From Meconema thalassinum (lineage: Eukaryota > Arthropoda > Insecta > Orthoptera > Tettigoniidae), in the NCBI GenBank assembly GCA_946902985.2, contig OX336388.2, positions 228,517,467-228,581,466 on the forward strand: DNA of 64,000 bases, written 5' to 3'. A program made the position numbers and the translations under genes. Under the pieces are notes generated by a model. The model ran no database searches and had not been told where the DNA came from. It worked only from the letters and a program-made list of their open reading frames with translations. Positions within the stretch are counted from its first letter, which is position 1. Each line of letters starts with the position of its first letter. Shown here piece by piece: positions 8,911 through 20,253 of the stretch.

Positions 8911-11900
8911 ATTTATTTATTTAATCGTATGGTGAATTATATACAAAATTTAAATTATACAATATTATCCACATTCTGCAACCAAGTTATGACATTCGGA
9001 GTGACATGAAAGAGTTCCGCAGGGTTTCCAGGGAACGAGAACAGAGGGCAGCGTCGGAGCAGATGATCCATTGTCTGCTCCTCTTGATCACAGTCGCACA
9101 TTGCTGAATTGGTCCAGCCCCATCTGTGTTGAAAGAATTTACAGCAGCCATGGCCGGTTCTGAATCTGTTAAGACGGCACCACAGTTTCCTTGGGAGGTC
9201 AGAACCTTCCAGTTCCTTTGTAGGATCAAGAGAATGGGCACTTGTCCCCGCTGTTTTAGTTAACCACTCGTTTCTCCAACTTTGGTTTAAATTAAACCCA
9301 TCCACATACAGTATTTCTGCAGTAACACATGTTGGCCTCCTAGACCGTAGTCGCTGTTGTGAGGGATGGCAAAATTAATCGTATAGTGGTAAAGTAGGTG
9401 AAGCCCTGATCTTCTTAGCCTCTCTCAACAATGCTTGTTTCCTTCTTAGATGTGGTGGAGGAATGTGGCTCAGCACAGGCAGCCAATGGCAAGGCGTTGA
9501 CTTAATAGTACCAGTGATGCATCGCATTGTATCATTTAATCTTGAGTCTACTTTATGCAACCTCACGGGTGCACAGTATTCTGCTGTTGAATAGACAAGG
9601 CTAATGTCAGTTAGGCGTAAGCAGTCGGCAGAGGCTCCCCAGGAAGTACCACTAAGTTTATGTAGGATGTTTCTTGCAGCAATTTTATGGGAGAGCTTGG
9701 TGAGATGCTCTTTGTAGGTCAGGGTTCTATCCAAAGTCACTCCAAGATAAGTAGGAAAGGGATTGTATCTAAGTTGTTGTCCGTCAAGCAAAATATTTGG
9801 TTTGTAATTAGAAAACCGATGTGCAAGGTGGAAGCAAGATACTTCTGTTTTATTCAGGTTCGGAATCAATCTCCAGGACTGAAGGAAAGCTGACATTCTC
9901 TTAAGGTCTTCAGTAAGGGTGTTTTCTGCATCTTCAAAATTTCTGCTCTGCGTTACAAGCGCAATATCGTCAGCATAAATGAACTTTCTTGCCTTAGTAT
10001 TTGGCAAGTCATGAATATACAGGTTGAAAAGGATTGGGGCCAAAACAGATCCTTGTGGGAGTCCATTATTCAGCTTCCTCTTGTGAATTTTAGAGTCACC
10101 CAAGAACACCTCAAACTGTCTTTCACTGAGAATGTTTGATAACAAATTCACAATTTCAAAAGATGGAATAACTTGAAACAGTTTGAAAAGTAACCCTTGT
10201 CTCCAGACAGTATCATAGGCTGCCGCGAGATCAATGAAGACAGCTGTGGATTTTAGATGGTTTTGGAAACCTGCTTCAATATGTGTTGTAAGGGCAAGAC
10301 GACCGTTTCGGAAGCCAGCTTGTTCAGGTGGTATGACATCTTCAATGTACGGTGCTATCCAGTTCAGAAGGACACGTTCCAGAAGTTTAAACATGGCGCT
10401 AAGCAGGGCAATGGGACGATAGCTTTCAGGATTGTGTTCAGATTTACCTGGTTTCAGAATAGCTATAACTTTGGATAGTTTAAACTGTTTGGGTAGGTGA
10501 TTCTTTTCAAGGATATATGTGAAAAGAGAAGTAATCCAGTGTATACTGAGTGGACCCATGTGCATGATGAATTCATTATAGATGTTATCAGGACCAGCTG
10601 CCCTGTTGGTCTTCAACTGCTTGATAGCTGCTACAACTTCTTCAACAGAAAACGCCCTGGATAGTTGATTATTTCTCTGGGCGTTCTTTTTGAGGAGAGT
10701 GAGGTTACGTTTCACCATTTTGGTGTGACACTTGTCTCGCTTTGCCCTTGTAAGATCTACCATTCTATTAGCAATGGTGTCAGGACTTAAAGTACCGTAT
10801 GTCTTTCTGGAGTTTTTCTTACCAGTCAGTCCGTGAAGTATTCTCCAAGCTTTTCTGCTCGACTTTACAAAATTCATTTCTGTAACAGTTGCTTCCCACT
10901 TCTCTCTCCTGCTTTTATTGAGGGACAGTAGTAGCTGAGTGCCTAATGATTGATCTCCAGTACTTTGATATTCTTTATACAAGTCCTCACTGTCCTTATT
11001 CCATCCAGGCACATATTCCTTCCTATAACCCCTAGGAATGTTTGCTTTTGCAGCCTTAATAACGAGTTCAACAAATTCGCCATAGTTGGTTGCTGTTGAT
11101 TGTAAGTTCTTCTCAGTTAAGTTTTTATCAAGTTCCTTAGAGAATGCGTCCCAATTAGCGCGTTGGAAATTCCATCTGGGTAAGGGCATCGAATTCACAA
11201 GAGGGATTTTCAGCCCTACCTCTACAATTACAGGACGGTGTTGGCTGTTTGGAAAGTTAGACAGAACATTTCGTGAGGTATATAAGGGTTGCGATAGTTG
11301 ATCCATAGAAACGAATACTAGATCTGGGTTGTAGTCCCTATTCCAGCGTGCGGAATGGAAAGTACCTTTGTCCTTTACATCAAACACCAGATGTAAATTA
11401 GATATTTCTGCCCATAAAAGTAATGTCTCTCCATTATCATCTACTGTATCATAACCCCATGATGTGTGGTGGCTGTTAATGTCACCAGTATAGATACATG
11501 GATGGTCAAAAGTAGGCAGTACAGCTGGAGTCCAGTTTATGAATGGAGGCTTGTACACATTGACAATTTTTAGGCCGTTAATCTCAATCACTAATAGGAA
11601 GGTATTGTCTACGACTGTGGACTCAAGAACTTGGACTGCAGTCAAGCTGGACTTGGCATAAGTGGCTATACCATACTGTGGGTGGTGGATGGCATTTACT
11701 AGGGTATAACTTGGAAGGTGTCCTCTTCTATGGAAGTCCTGCTCATCTTTGGTATGCGTCTCTTGGATATTAACGATGTCAATATCAAGATCCTGTAGCT
11801 GTTTATGTAGATAAACACACTTGGCTGAACTTAGGCCTTCAATATTGAGTTGCATAATGCGTATTGAGTGTCCAGTATCTCTAGTTTGGTGGTTCTGAAA

Positions 11901-11916
11901 AGAACCATTTTTACAT
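8911..11916 (-). mobile_element. Jockey-like LINE (LINE-A), minus strand, 11-bp TSD
   Basis: The insertion is bounded by the 11-bp direct repeat ATTTGTATGTT at 8900-8910 and 11917-11927. An undisturbed H copy around 45920 reads through this site without the element. The 3' end on the minus strand finishes in a (TAAA)n tail (plus strand ATTTATTTATTTAA). The 5' end at 11916 lies only about 60 bases before the endonuclease start codon, so there is no ORF1 (gag-like) frame and the copy is probably 5'-truncated. A near-complete ORF2 and an exact TSD point to a fairly recent insertion. Confidence 0.92.
8955..11855 (-). pseudogene. LINE ORF2: endonuclease, reverse transcriptase, C-terminal CCHC-like cluster; one in-frame stop
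   Basis: One minus-strand frame runs from a start at 11855 (MQLNIEGL) to 8955, interrupted only by TAA at 9375-9377. An upstream ATG at 11945 lies in flanking DNA and is not the element's own start. The N-terminal third is an APE-type endonuclease: MQLNIEGL, the IQETH glutamate, GDINSHHTSWG and the late histidine in QHRPVIVEV. The middle is a reverse transcriptase: AAGPDNIYNEFI, YRPIALLSAMFKLLER, motif A AVFIDLAAAYDTVW, motif B LPQGSVLAPILF and the YADD box in FIYADDIALV. After the stop, the same frame continues with RLNRFRTGHGCCKFFQHRWG and CDCDQEEQTMDHLLRRCP. The protein would nick target DNA and prime cDNA synthesis. All catalytic residues I can identify are present; the stop removes only the C-terminal cluster, so the copy may be only mildly damaged. 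Confidence 0.92.
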
Positions 11917-12000
11917 ATTTGTATGTTGATAGAGGCAATTAACATAAGTAGGATATATGAAAATAGGCTGTATAGTTCTTCACGGAACTACTTGTTTGAT
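11917..12000 (+). repeat. Family H repeat, copy 1, right end
   Basis: This continues the 8910 side after the LINE and ends in AGTTCTTCACGGAACTACTT, the H 3' end. AGTTC and GAACT can pair as a short hairpin just before the ACTTGTTT end. Confidence 0.75.
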
Positions 12001-12013
12001 TTGCGTTTTGGAC

Positions 12014-12061
12014 CTGCTGTCCGTGCGCCTTTTAAGCTTACGCTGGGTAAACTATTAAAGA
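12014..12061 (+). repeat. Short dispersed repeat, copy 2
   Basis: Near-identical to 3212-3262 (GTCCGTGCGCCTTTTAAGC followed by ACGCTGGGTAAAC). Here it lies just after the end of an H repeat. Confidence 0.7.
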
Positions 12062-12137
12062 TACCGAGTGAAGTTGCTAGTTGCTAGTTGAACAATATAG
12101 CAAACAGATAAAAATTAAAATGAGGTATATTCGGTCA

Positions 12138-12390
12138 CTGCCCCGTGGTGTTGGGGTAGCGTGCCTGCCTCTCTCTCGGAGTCCCCGGGTTCGATTCCTG
12201 GCTCCGTCAGGGATTTTAGAAACTGACGTGAAGGCTGGAACGGGGTGCACTCAGCCTCCTGAGAACAATTGAGTAGCTGTTTGACAGTGAGGCAGCGCCC
12301 CGATCACGAAAACCAAGATTAACGGGCAATTGGCAGGGCAGCAGTCGCTTGGTAGGCCTAAGCCCTTAATGGGCTCTAGTGCGAGGGGTT
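12138..12390 (+). mobile_element. tRNA-headed SINE (SINE-1) with 12-bp TSD
   Basis: The 12-bp duplication TATATTCGGTCA lies at 12126-12137 and 12391-12402. The 253-bp insert opens with an A-box-like TGGTGTTGGGGTAGC and a B box GGTTCGATTCC, the internal RNA polymerase III promoter of tRNA-derived SINEs. A related body follows (GGAACGGGGTGCACTCAGCC), also recognisable at 51660-51817. It encodes no protein and would depend on a LINE reverse transcriptase. Confidence 0.88.
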
Positions 12391-12402
12391 TATATTCGGT
12401 CA

Positions 12403-13295
12403 TTACTTCCCCATCCGGGAAAAATTCAAAGTTTTAGCCAAAAATTCCAAATGTTCAGAAAGCTTATTTAATTTATTGAGATTTTTGAGATTCATATTTG
12501 AAATCTACACGTCAAGATCTTTTTAACGGTGCTACACAGCAGAGTTTAACATATTCACTGTATTTATGTCAGAATTGTTACTTTTGGACACAGGCATAGT
12601 GGGCACCCACTGTTTTGTTTACAAAGAAGTTAAATCTATACAAAAGTAGGTAGAAAAGGAGGCCGTTAAGTATGTCACTTTATTCTCCATGTCAAAGCCC
12701 AGTTGTAATCAACTCTGAAACGTATCGGTATGGTGGCGAAAGATGACAGGGGGCCCTGGAATATTGCTCCTGATGTTGTTGAGTGTAGACATTCTCACAG
12801 GAGGCTCTGGAAACTTCAAAACATAAATAACTCACGATATTCATCTGTGCTTCAGCTTTGCCTTGCCCTTTATTTACGTTGTATCGTCCCACAGGAGATT
12901 TAAAACACATTTGGTGTTGAGTTTGTTGAACCAATGGTGAATATCTCCTTCAAACATTTCAACTTAAGTACCTTCCTTTCTATCCCAGTTTTATTGTTGT
13001 TGTTGTTATTGTTTACTTGAATGGTGAAAATTGATAAAAGCATTAGTGACAAATCATAATTTTATGATTTACTGTGAATCCTCTTCACGCTATATTCACT
13101 GGAATTGCTACCAGCAATGACACGACACCCTCAGACAAGGAAGCTGTTTTGATGGCTGGTACAAAGTCCGGTATGGTTCTGTTCAACCTCGTCAGTAATA
13201 CACTAATCATCCGCTATTATCATCCGTCTGTTTACTGATGTTTGGTTCCCCGGTTAAAGGCTATGCAAAGGCGGAAAACTTTACTTATTTTCAAT
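12403..13295. other. No gene seen
   Basis: This 890-base stretch between a SINE and an H repeat has only short, unconvincing open frames. I recognise no repeat partner elsewhere in the window. Confidence 0.5.
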
Positions 13296-13299
13296 TATG

Positions 13300-14440
13300 T
13301 TTAGCCTACTTTTCACATTGTGCAAAAATGAGGAAAAAGTAGACTTATGAGATCGATCCGGGCAAATGTCTCGCTGTCCTTCTATCTGTCTGTCAGCCTG
13401 TGTGTGTTTCCCCCCTATCAACTCCTAAACGGCTGCAGCAGTCAAAACAAAATTTGGTAGGAGTAAAGATCTATACCTGAATATCTCGATGTCGTATTTG
13501 AAAATGATGTCAGTGCTACCAACTGCTGAAAAATCGCAATTGAAATTTGAGCTCCATGTTGGATACCTTGGAAGGTTTGAATGGGGGCTATTTCAAAATT
13601 GGCACACGTATAGATAATAATATTTCAGTTTAATTTCCAGAAGGCCATACATGGCAGTGTTGCCAACATGATTATAAGCCTGCTGATAAGTCCAATGATT
13701 AAATGCATATAACTTCTACACTATCAATTGGAATTCAACCAAATTTCGTATGTGCTATGTGTACATAAATAGATATGACTATGCGTATTCTTAAGAGCAA
13801 CCACGGCTGCCAACTGTTAATGAATGCTGTCTCTATTTGTGTTACCCTAATATCAATATATCAGAAAGCATGCAAGCCAATAGCTCTAAACTTTGCACAC
13901 GTATAGTACCTGGCATTCTAGATTAATTTGGAGTAGCTAATATACGTCAGTGCTGCCAACATGATTCTAAGCTTGCTGATAGGTCCCATTTTAAAATGCA
14001 TGTAACTTCTGTACTAACTAATGGATTTCATTCAAAATTGGCACAACAATAGATCATACCGTATTATTTCAGATTATTTCTGACCAATACATGCATGACA
14101 TTGTTACCAACATGATTTTACGCGCGCTGATAGATCCAATGTTTAACTGCATGTAACGTCCATGCTGTCCATTGGACTTGAACCAAATTTTGTATTCTCT
14201 ACCTTAAGAGATTGAACTAAGAATATATTCAGTCACCAGGGCTGCCAACTCTAGTGCTCTATTAAGCTACACTATGTCAGGTATACAGTATTTCGAACTA
14301 ATTAGAAATGTCGATATTACCAACTTAATTTTTTCATTATTCTAGATAGATCCATATAGATTAATCATTGGCAGCTATCTTAAATTTTAAGAAAAGTGGG
14401 CTCTTTACTTCATCACGGAACTTCTTGTTATTATATCCTC
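13300..14440 (+). repeat. Family H repeat, copy 2
   Basis: It starts GTTTAGCCTACTTTTCACAT, continues through AAAAAGTAGACTTATGAGAT and a CTGT-rich tract, and ends TCACGGAACTTCTTGTTA. It aligns along its length with 46946-48390. Recurrent internal phrases such as GCTGCCAACTGTTA and AATTTCGTATGTGCTATGTG suggest the body itself grew by internal duplication. No coding sequence. Confidence 0.85.
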
Positions 14441-14637
14441 CCTACCTCGTATAGGAATTATTCAACTTAGTTTTATTCACATGATCTACGTGAACGATTT
14501 AAATGATAAATATTGGTAGGCAAAATGGATTTCTTCTCTCATTTAAATTTGTATTTTCCCTACTTCCCATTCCAAGTCATGGATGGATACTATTCGTGAT
14601 AACTATAAGAATTCTAATAGTTCAGTATTTACCCCAG

Positions 14638-14638
14638 A

Positions 14639-14672
<34 letters not shown>
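14638..14672. repeat. (AAT)n microsatellite
   Basis: About ten AAT/TAA units at the left edge of repeat R1. Confidence 0.9.
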
Positions 14673-14675
<3 letters not shown>

Positions 14676-14955
14676 GCGCACCCGTGCGAGAACTCTCACA
14701 TGTGTATAAACCACCCGCCTGGCTTTACTGTTATGTGGGCTGTATGTGACACAGTTCTGCCAGGGGCTATCGTCTTTTTTATTTATTTAAAAGCACTTTA
14801 TAAACAAATAAATATATTCCCATTGACTTTCGAAGAAATTTAAGATTTGTCCTGTACTATTGAGACGATTTGGAAGATTTTGGCACAAACCACACCTTCT
14901 AACTCCCTCTGGTTTAGGAGCTTGGGTTTTGTGAAACATACACCTTAGCGTATTA
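14660..14955 (+). repeat. Interspersed repeat R, copy 1
   Basis: This segment is an inverted match to 41018-41332. Shared text includes CGAGAACTCTCACATG, the gcctggct/agccaggc block and CCTCTGGTTTAGGAGCTTG. Both copies end at a TA occupied by a cut-and-paste transposon: the DUF4817-type element here, mariner copy 3 at 41015. Confidence 0.8.
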
Positions 14956-15282
14956 TACAGGGTGAACGTAAAATGCAGGCATGAGATTCCTCATCCAATT
15001 GCAAGACAAAAGTTTCAATAGCAAAATCGGATCCGCTGCTGTTTAAAACCACAAGTATGAAAGCGAGGAGCTGGCAACACTGGCACATACTGAAGCACAT
15101 CGAAATGTACACAGAAATGTGTATCATCCCGCAATACCGTACTATTCGTCGCAGCTCACTGAGTAGACTGCTGGGTTATCAATTTTTATTTTTATTTTTT
15201 TGCGTGTTACGTCAGTTCCCGTCGTTTAACTGCGTTTGTAAGCAAGCATGTCATCACATAATTTTGTCACATGACAGTGTGA

Positions 15283-15745
15283 GTCGTCTTCGCTGTGTAG
15301 TGGTCAGCGTGATTAGATCCCATCCTGGAGGTCCGCGGTTCAATTCCCGGCTTGCCACGAAATTTGAAAAGTGGTATGAGGACTGGTACGGGGACTACTC
15401 TGCCTCGGGTGGTCCAAATGAGTAGAGGGGGATCGATTCCCACCTCAGCCATCCTCGAAGTGGTTTTCCGTGGTTTCCCACTTCGTCTTTGGGCAAATGC
15501 CCGGATGGTAGCTACCGTAAGGCCAAGGCCCCTTCCTTGCCTAACCCTCCCACTGTTCCCACCCCTTCACCAGGCCCAGGGAAATGGATTAGTCTTGGGT
15601 GTCCAATGTTCGCTTCGAAGGTGAGGCCGCCTGGGCGAAGTGCTAGTCACACTCCCCAGTTGTATCCCAGACTATGAGTCCCAAGCTCCAGGACACTGCC
15701 CTCAGTGGCGGTAATGCTGAGATCCCTCGCTTAGTCCGTAAAACG
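15283..15745 (+). mobile_element. tRNA-headed SINE (SINE-2), copy 1
   Basis: The head has AGTGGTCAGCGTGATTAG (A box region) and GCGGTTCAATTCCCGG (B box), followed by the body AAATTTGAAAAGTGGTATGA and a second B-box-like GATCGATTCCCACC. It matches 37505-38010 closely and is inserted in the 14958-16440 transposon. It has a diverged 3' end, and I could not see a clear TSD. Confidence 0.85.
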
Positions 15746-15832
15746 ATAACTGAAAACAGGGCATGCATGAGTCGACTAACCACGCAGTGTACAACCATAA
15801 CTGGTCTTGTTAAGTGCATGTAGGGTGGCTTC

Positions 15833-16124
15833 ATGATGGAGTTCACAAACGGTGAATACGTCGATATGCTCTTAGTGTTGGGTGCATCCAATAACCAAGC
15901 TTCTGCTGCTGCTCGTGAGTATGCACCACGGTACCCCAAAAGGCGCCATACCGATAAAAAATATTTTTCGTCGCCTTGAGCAACGCCTGCGGGAAACCGG
16001 TGATCTTCGTCCACAAATAGTGGACAGAGGTCGTCCAAAGACTCGACGTACGCCACAAACAGATGACGCAATTCTGGAAACAGTTCACCAATCACCTCGG
16101 CGAAGTACCCGTGATATTGCATAG
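15833..16124 (+). pseudogene. DUF4817-type transposase N-terminus, frameshifted
   Basis: Translation from ATG at 15833 gives MMEFTNGEYVDMLLVLGAS and REYAPRYPKRRHTDKK. A stop ends this frame at 15979. The next frame continues with RLEQRLRETGDLRPQIVDRG and RRTPQTDDAILETVHQSP. Together they match the helix-turn-helix region (DUF4817 and following winged-helix text) found at the start of many insect TA-targeting transposases, which binds the inverted terminal repeats. At least one frameshift near 15955-15975 breaks it, and everything after STRDIA, including the DDE/D catalytic core, is missing. The family assignment comes from recognition of the motif order and would need a profile search. Confidence 0.75.
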
Positions 16125-16164
16125 TGGAGGTGTACATTGGATGCAATTTGATACATAACTGAAA

Positions 16165-16262
16165 AACAAAATTGGCGTGAACGCGACTCGAACACCGGTG
16201 AGTCCACACAACCGGCATTTATGGCATAACCTCGTCTCACTGAGCTAATGAGACAGCCCCGG
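16165..16262 (-). repeat. tRNA-like segment, probably a SINE head
   Basis: On the minus strand TAGCTCAGTGAGACGAGG resembles a D arm/A box and GGTGTTCGAGTCGC resembles a T arm/B box, about 60 bases apart. The acceptor stem does not close convincingly. I read it as tRNA-derived and not a working tRNA. Confidence 0.4.
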
Positions 16263-16447
16263 CAGAGCGCAGAGTCCTGCGACCTGTATTTGGCCACGCT
16301 CCATGCAGAGCCTCGTTTCTTAACACGCATTTCTGTTAAACCTATTGGCGGGACTAGGTTTTGCAACATAAACTTTTGTCGTGAATTTCGACAAGGAACC
16401 GCATGCTGACCTCCAAGTGCGACATTTTACGTTCACCCTGTATATAC

Positions 16448-17302
16448 CAAAGTGCGTTCAAAAAGTAACGAGCCGGAGGCTGGAATGCGCAAACCGGTGA
16501 CGACATCGGCTAATCGTGGCGTGTGTAACGAGGTGTGGTTCCAATCAGAGCGTCGAAGGTCACAGCCCGTCTCTAAAGGATACGCGTGCACGTCACGTGA
16601 CGATACATAACGAGCAGCAGCATGCATCAATCGTCCAACGCTGCCAGTCGCATTGCAAACAGTTACCTGGAGGCGTCAACCGAAGAGCAAAGAGGTGTTG
16701 TTCGGTTTCTGACAGCGGAAGGAGTAGGGGGAACGGACATTCATCGCCGAATGTCACAAGTGTACGGCGAACACTGCATGTCCCTTGCAAGGGTCAAGGC
16801 GTGGCACAAGCGCTTCAGGGAAGGACGGGTGTCGTTAGCCGATGATGCCCGGTCTGGGGCACCCACCTGCATTACCGATGACAACGTCCAGCTGGTTGAT
16901 GCACTCATTACCCAGGACCGCCGAGTGACAGTGAACGCCAAAGCCGCCGTGGTCGCTCCACGACCCAATATTGCCAACACAGTCGCAGCATTCCTGCAGA
17001 AATTCAAATGGGAGGTTCTCGGTCACCCTCCATACAGGCCAGTCATCTCTCCCTGTGATTACGCCATGTTTGGTCCCCCGAAAAGGGCTCTGCGGGGCCA
17101 ACGATTCACCTCGGACGCCGACGTCCAGCTGTACGTGCGGAACTGGTTCACATCGCAGCCCAGGGAATTTTATGAGACAGACATTCACCGCCTCGTGTCA
17201 CAGTGGGACAAGTGCCTCAACAGCCAGGGCCAATACTTCTAACATACAGGTACTGGTTTCTGTAACTATGCCTCCGGCTCGTTACTTTTTGAACGCACCT
17301 TA
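16448..17302 (+). mobile_element. mariner copy 1, internally deleted
   Basis: Its terminal inverted repeats are of the type AAGGTGCGTTCAAAAAGTAA, with CGAGCCGGAGGC adjoining. The left end has mutated to CAAAGTGCG; the right end is followed by TA. Two related copies are at 29501-30365 and 40191-41015. At 855 bases it is shorter than a full mariner of about 1.3 kb because the middle of the transposase gene is missing. Confidence 0.92.
16622..17242 (+). pseudogene. mariner transposase with internal deletion (SETMAR-like)
   Basis: The 206-codon frame keeps the N-terminal paired helix-turn-helix region, with EEQRGVVRFLTAEGVGGTDI, SQVYGEHCMSLARVKAWHKR and the linker ADDARSGAP. It then jumps, after VTVNAKAAVV, directly to the C-terminal part (NTVAAFLQKFKWEVLGHPPY, SPCDYAMFG, SQWDKCLNSQGQYF). 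Mariner transposases use a DD34D triad. The last aspartate (in CDY) is present, the first is deleted, and the HDNARPH motif holding the second is destroyed. The frame stays open across the junction but cannot be catalytic. The usual start methionine before EASTEEQ is changed to leucine, so the listed ATG is an upstream one. Confidence 0.9.
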
Positions 17303-17304
17303 TA

Positions 17305-18650
17305 GAACGAGAAAAGCAATCCAGTAGGTTCTTGTACTCAATCTTCCAGCCAAATTGCCGGAAAAAATGGCACCTGTTCAATTTCGTGAGTTGTATGGAA
17401 GCTTACAGGAAAGGCAGAACCTAGCATAGAAAGTACACATCACACGGTAATAGACGTGTATACCCGTACTGGTAGAAGCTTCCATGCCAACGAGTGTCGT
17501 GTTATACGCTCTGAAGAGATACAAGACAAATAATGGCAGAATCCATCACGAGCATGGCCTACTGATACGAGTCAGCATCTGTGACATGTTTGTCGTAAAA
17601 TCACAGCCTTCTAAGGCAACCACAGCTTGCTATTCCGTTGAGATCCACAGCCTTCTGAATCACGCAAGGAGGAACGAAAACAATTATAATGTTGGAGTCG
17701 TCATGGCAACGCCAATATATGCATGATGTAACATTGAGGTTTAGCTATGAAATCGTTAACAGGTAACTTAAGAAGAGATAGGAGGAAGAGAGAAGCACAA
17801 GGGAGTGTTCATAGTTAAAGTTCAACTTTAGTGTAGACTATAAGAGTAATTAATCCATTGGTGCGTTAATTAAGACCTTCTTGGCTGGTTTAAGATCGTT
17901 AGAAGACAGACTAGCAGCAGCAGAGAATCATTCGGGAAGCAAACAAGAAGAGGAATGTTCCTTATTCGCCAAAGAAAATCAAACAATGTAGGAAGTCTCA
18001 CTCCGTTCTCCCGAAGTCTTCAACTTCGGTGGTGGTAAATACTCGACGTTGATTCATCAATAATCTTTCAAGTTGGGGGGGGGGGGGGGGACGAGGGGTA
18101 TGGGAGGGGGGTGAGGGGGTTGAAGAGAAGAAGACGATGTCGACGGCATAGAATTTGCTTGAGCAGTTTCTCACTTGCTAATTTGTAGATACAGAAGTTG
18201 GTTTAAAGTTTAGAATGATACATACACACGCTCAAGAATCGGGGAGGAGAGCTTTAGGCACCGACAGAAATAGAAGCTAATTCTCAGACTGTCTTGTTGA
18301 CTTCCTTGCAACGGCTGAATTTAAATGTCAGTATTGTTAAGTCAAAGAAGAGGTCCGTGATACAAGTATTTCAACTCTTTATTGATTAATCCTCCAAATG
18401 AAGACTTGTTCTCGTAGCAAATTAAATAAGATGGTGAATTGAAACTTTATATAACTTACAAAAGATGTTGAATAATTAACACAAGTTTCTTTGCAATTTA
18501 AGTGTCGTCTGATGATTTTTAGAAATACGGATGTATTTTCTTACAACCTCGGAATATTATGATAGGTAAAATATGATAATTATGTAAATCAATTTCTCGT
18601 GTCTGATTACTATTCTGATATTATTTTATAAGTCTGTTTCTTGCATATAA
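17305..18650. other. No gene seen; contains a G-run
   Basis: Between the mariner and the MITE there are only short frames without motifs. The one notable feature is the G-rich tract at 18076-18121. I found no repeat partner for the rest. Confidence 0.5.
18076..18121 (+). other. G-rich tract, possible G-quadruplex
   Basis: A run of about 17 G is followed by GAGGGG, GGGAGGGGGG and GAGGGGG within 46 bases. Four or more G-tracts with short loops fit a quadruplex-forming sequence. No promoter or gene lies next to it. Confidence 0.6.
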
Positions 18651-18654
18651 TGAG

Positions 18655-19210
18655 TTTTATGTTCGACCCTGACTATTATGTGTCTGAAAACTGTATCATA
18701 ATGAGGCTCATTTTAACACTATTTTTCATTATGAAACAGTTTCTCCCACCAATCAGAGCTCAAGAAACAGTTATGTGACCAATTAGACAAGGATACCTTC
18801 GCGCATGCGCTCAAAATCCAACATGTCTATATAAATTACCGAAAGTGCACCGTCCATATGTTCGCGTAAATAAACTGGTGAATATGAGACGAACAATAGC
18901 ACTGTACCTTAATATCCCCAATTCCAATTTCTACACCGCGCGGCTTTTTCAAACGACTTCGGTGACAGTTTTACTGAATACTGGTGCACAATCTGAACAT
19001 ATGGCATTGAAGCACACAGAGCGCATGCGTCGGTCGGCCAGAGAGCTTGGAGAACAGAGATATACTACCCAGCGCAGCACCCGATCACAAAATTCTAGTG
19101 ACTGAACAGTTATTTATGAATATTTATGTTAAAACATATAATAAAGTTATAATTATCGTCGAACATAAACAGTCGTAGCCATTATAGGCTCGTTGCATAA
19201 TGTACTATTA
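18655..19210 (+). mobile_element. Hairpin MITE (family M), copy 1
   Basis: Family M begins near ATGTTCGACCCTGACTATTA and ends near GGCTCGTTGCATAATGTA. A hairpin near its left end pairs ACTGTATCATAATGA with TCATTATGAAACAGT. Copies occur at 34980-35665, 44365-44860, 53845-54450 and about 54470-55000. It has no coding capacity. Confidence 0.85.
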
Positions 19211-19591
19211 ATTTGCTTCAAATGCCCAACATCTTAAAAATTGTCCAAGTTTTGTCTTTGTGCCATATTAACCCGCGTTAGGCGGGTGGATGACCGGTGT
19301 CATTCAGACAACTTTCGACAATGGTTATTTAAGACTCTAAGCAATTAGGGATGTGCGGCTTTGTGTAGCTCCCTAGCGATCTCCTAAAAAATCACCCAGA
19401 TGAATCTCGAAGATGCAATAGAGGCCGCTGTCATCAATGTGCTCGAAGTTGGAACAAGACAACAAGAAGGTGGTGCCCAAAGAGGACCTGCGCTGACCAT
19501 CTGATGGACGTGTGTGGTATTTGTTTTCAAGAGTAGGGAAAGTAGGACATCTAAATTTACTAAATTTTTCACATTATGTTTATTATACATA

Positions 19592-20181
19592 CAGGGTCTT
19601 TCATATAAACTAAGAACGCCAAGCGGCGGATATGTTATCCGCTACTGTGGTGGCCTTGGCCGAGCTTGTGGCGCGCCGTGGCCCCCTGCTTTAAGCGTGT
19701 GTACAATCCTATATGAAATATTACCTCATAAAAGATGCTGGAAGTGTCGTCCTTCCCGGGTTATACAGGCATTGTATCTGGTAACCACTTTCTGGCTGAC
19801 GCGAATGAGTTCTGCCACTGTAATGTTTCTGATCTTTTATTTTATATATTTTATTGAGCACTGAGCCAGTAGTGTCAAACTTATTTTCAATTACGTGAAT
19901 CTGTGCTAGTGAAGGTGGCACTTCATCGGGAAATTGCTGAACAAATGCATCACCGACCCGACGAGTCGACTCGTACTTAAAATGAGGTTTACTTACAAAA
20001 CTACGATGTTGTAACGATAACTGTCTCACTGCACGCTTATTGCAAGGTCAAATATGTACTATGCGCGTGCTTTCAATACTACAGCAGGGGGCCACGGCGC
20101 GCCACAAGCTCGGCCAAGGCCACTGCAGCAACAGATAACAAATCCGTCGCTTGCCGTTCTTACTTTATATGAAAGACCCTG
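19592..20181 (-). mobile_element. CAGGGTC-ended TA transposon, copy 1 (deletion derivative)
   Basis: CAGGGTCTTTCATATAAA at 19592 is inverted at the right end (20181), with TA outside both. The inverted similarity continues inward for over 100 bases through CCTTGGCCGAGCTTGTGGCG. A fragment of DUF4817-type coding lies on the minus strand inside. The related copy at 52809-53547 has the same ends. Confidence 0.9.
19851..20029 (-). pseudogene. DUF4817-type transposase N-terminal fragment
   Basis: The minus strand encodes MRQLSLQHRSFVSKPHFKYE, then VGDAFVQQFPDEVPPSLAQI and VIENKFDTTGSVLN. The same peptide is found, degraded, at 53090-53374. The pattern (a QFPD..PPS segment, then a helix with KF..TGSVL) matches the N-terminal DNA-binding region of insect TA-targeting transposases. 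The reading frame then runs into inverted-repeat DNA, so the rest of the gene has been deleted. Confidence 0.7.
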
Positions 20182-20253
20182 TATTTAGCTATAAAAAGTC
20201 AGTGATGGTCAGGAATAAAATATATCCCTGTATTTTGTGTCTTCATTTTAATA

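Larger units (their letters stand above)
14958..16440 (+). mobile_element. TA-flanked DNA transposon with DUF4817-type coding remnant
   Basis: The ends are an exact 18-bp inverted repeat, CAGGGTGAACGTAAAATG, at 14958 and (inverted) at 16423-16440. TA sits outside both ends, fitting the Tc1/mariner (IS630) target rule. Inside are a SINE (about 15283-15745) and a broken N-terminal transposase frame (15833-16124). No catalytic domain remains, so the element is non-autonomous. Mariner copy 1 follows within 8 bases of its right end. Confidence 0.88.
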
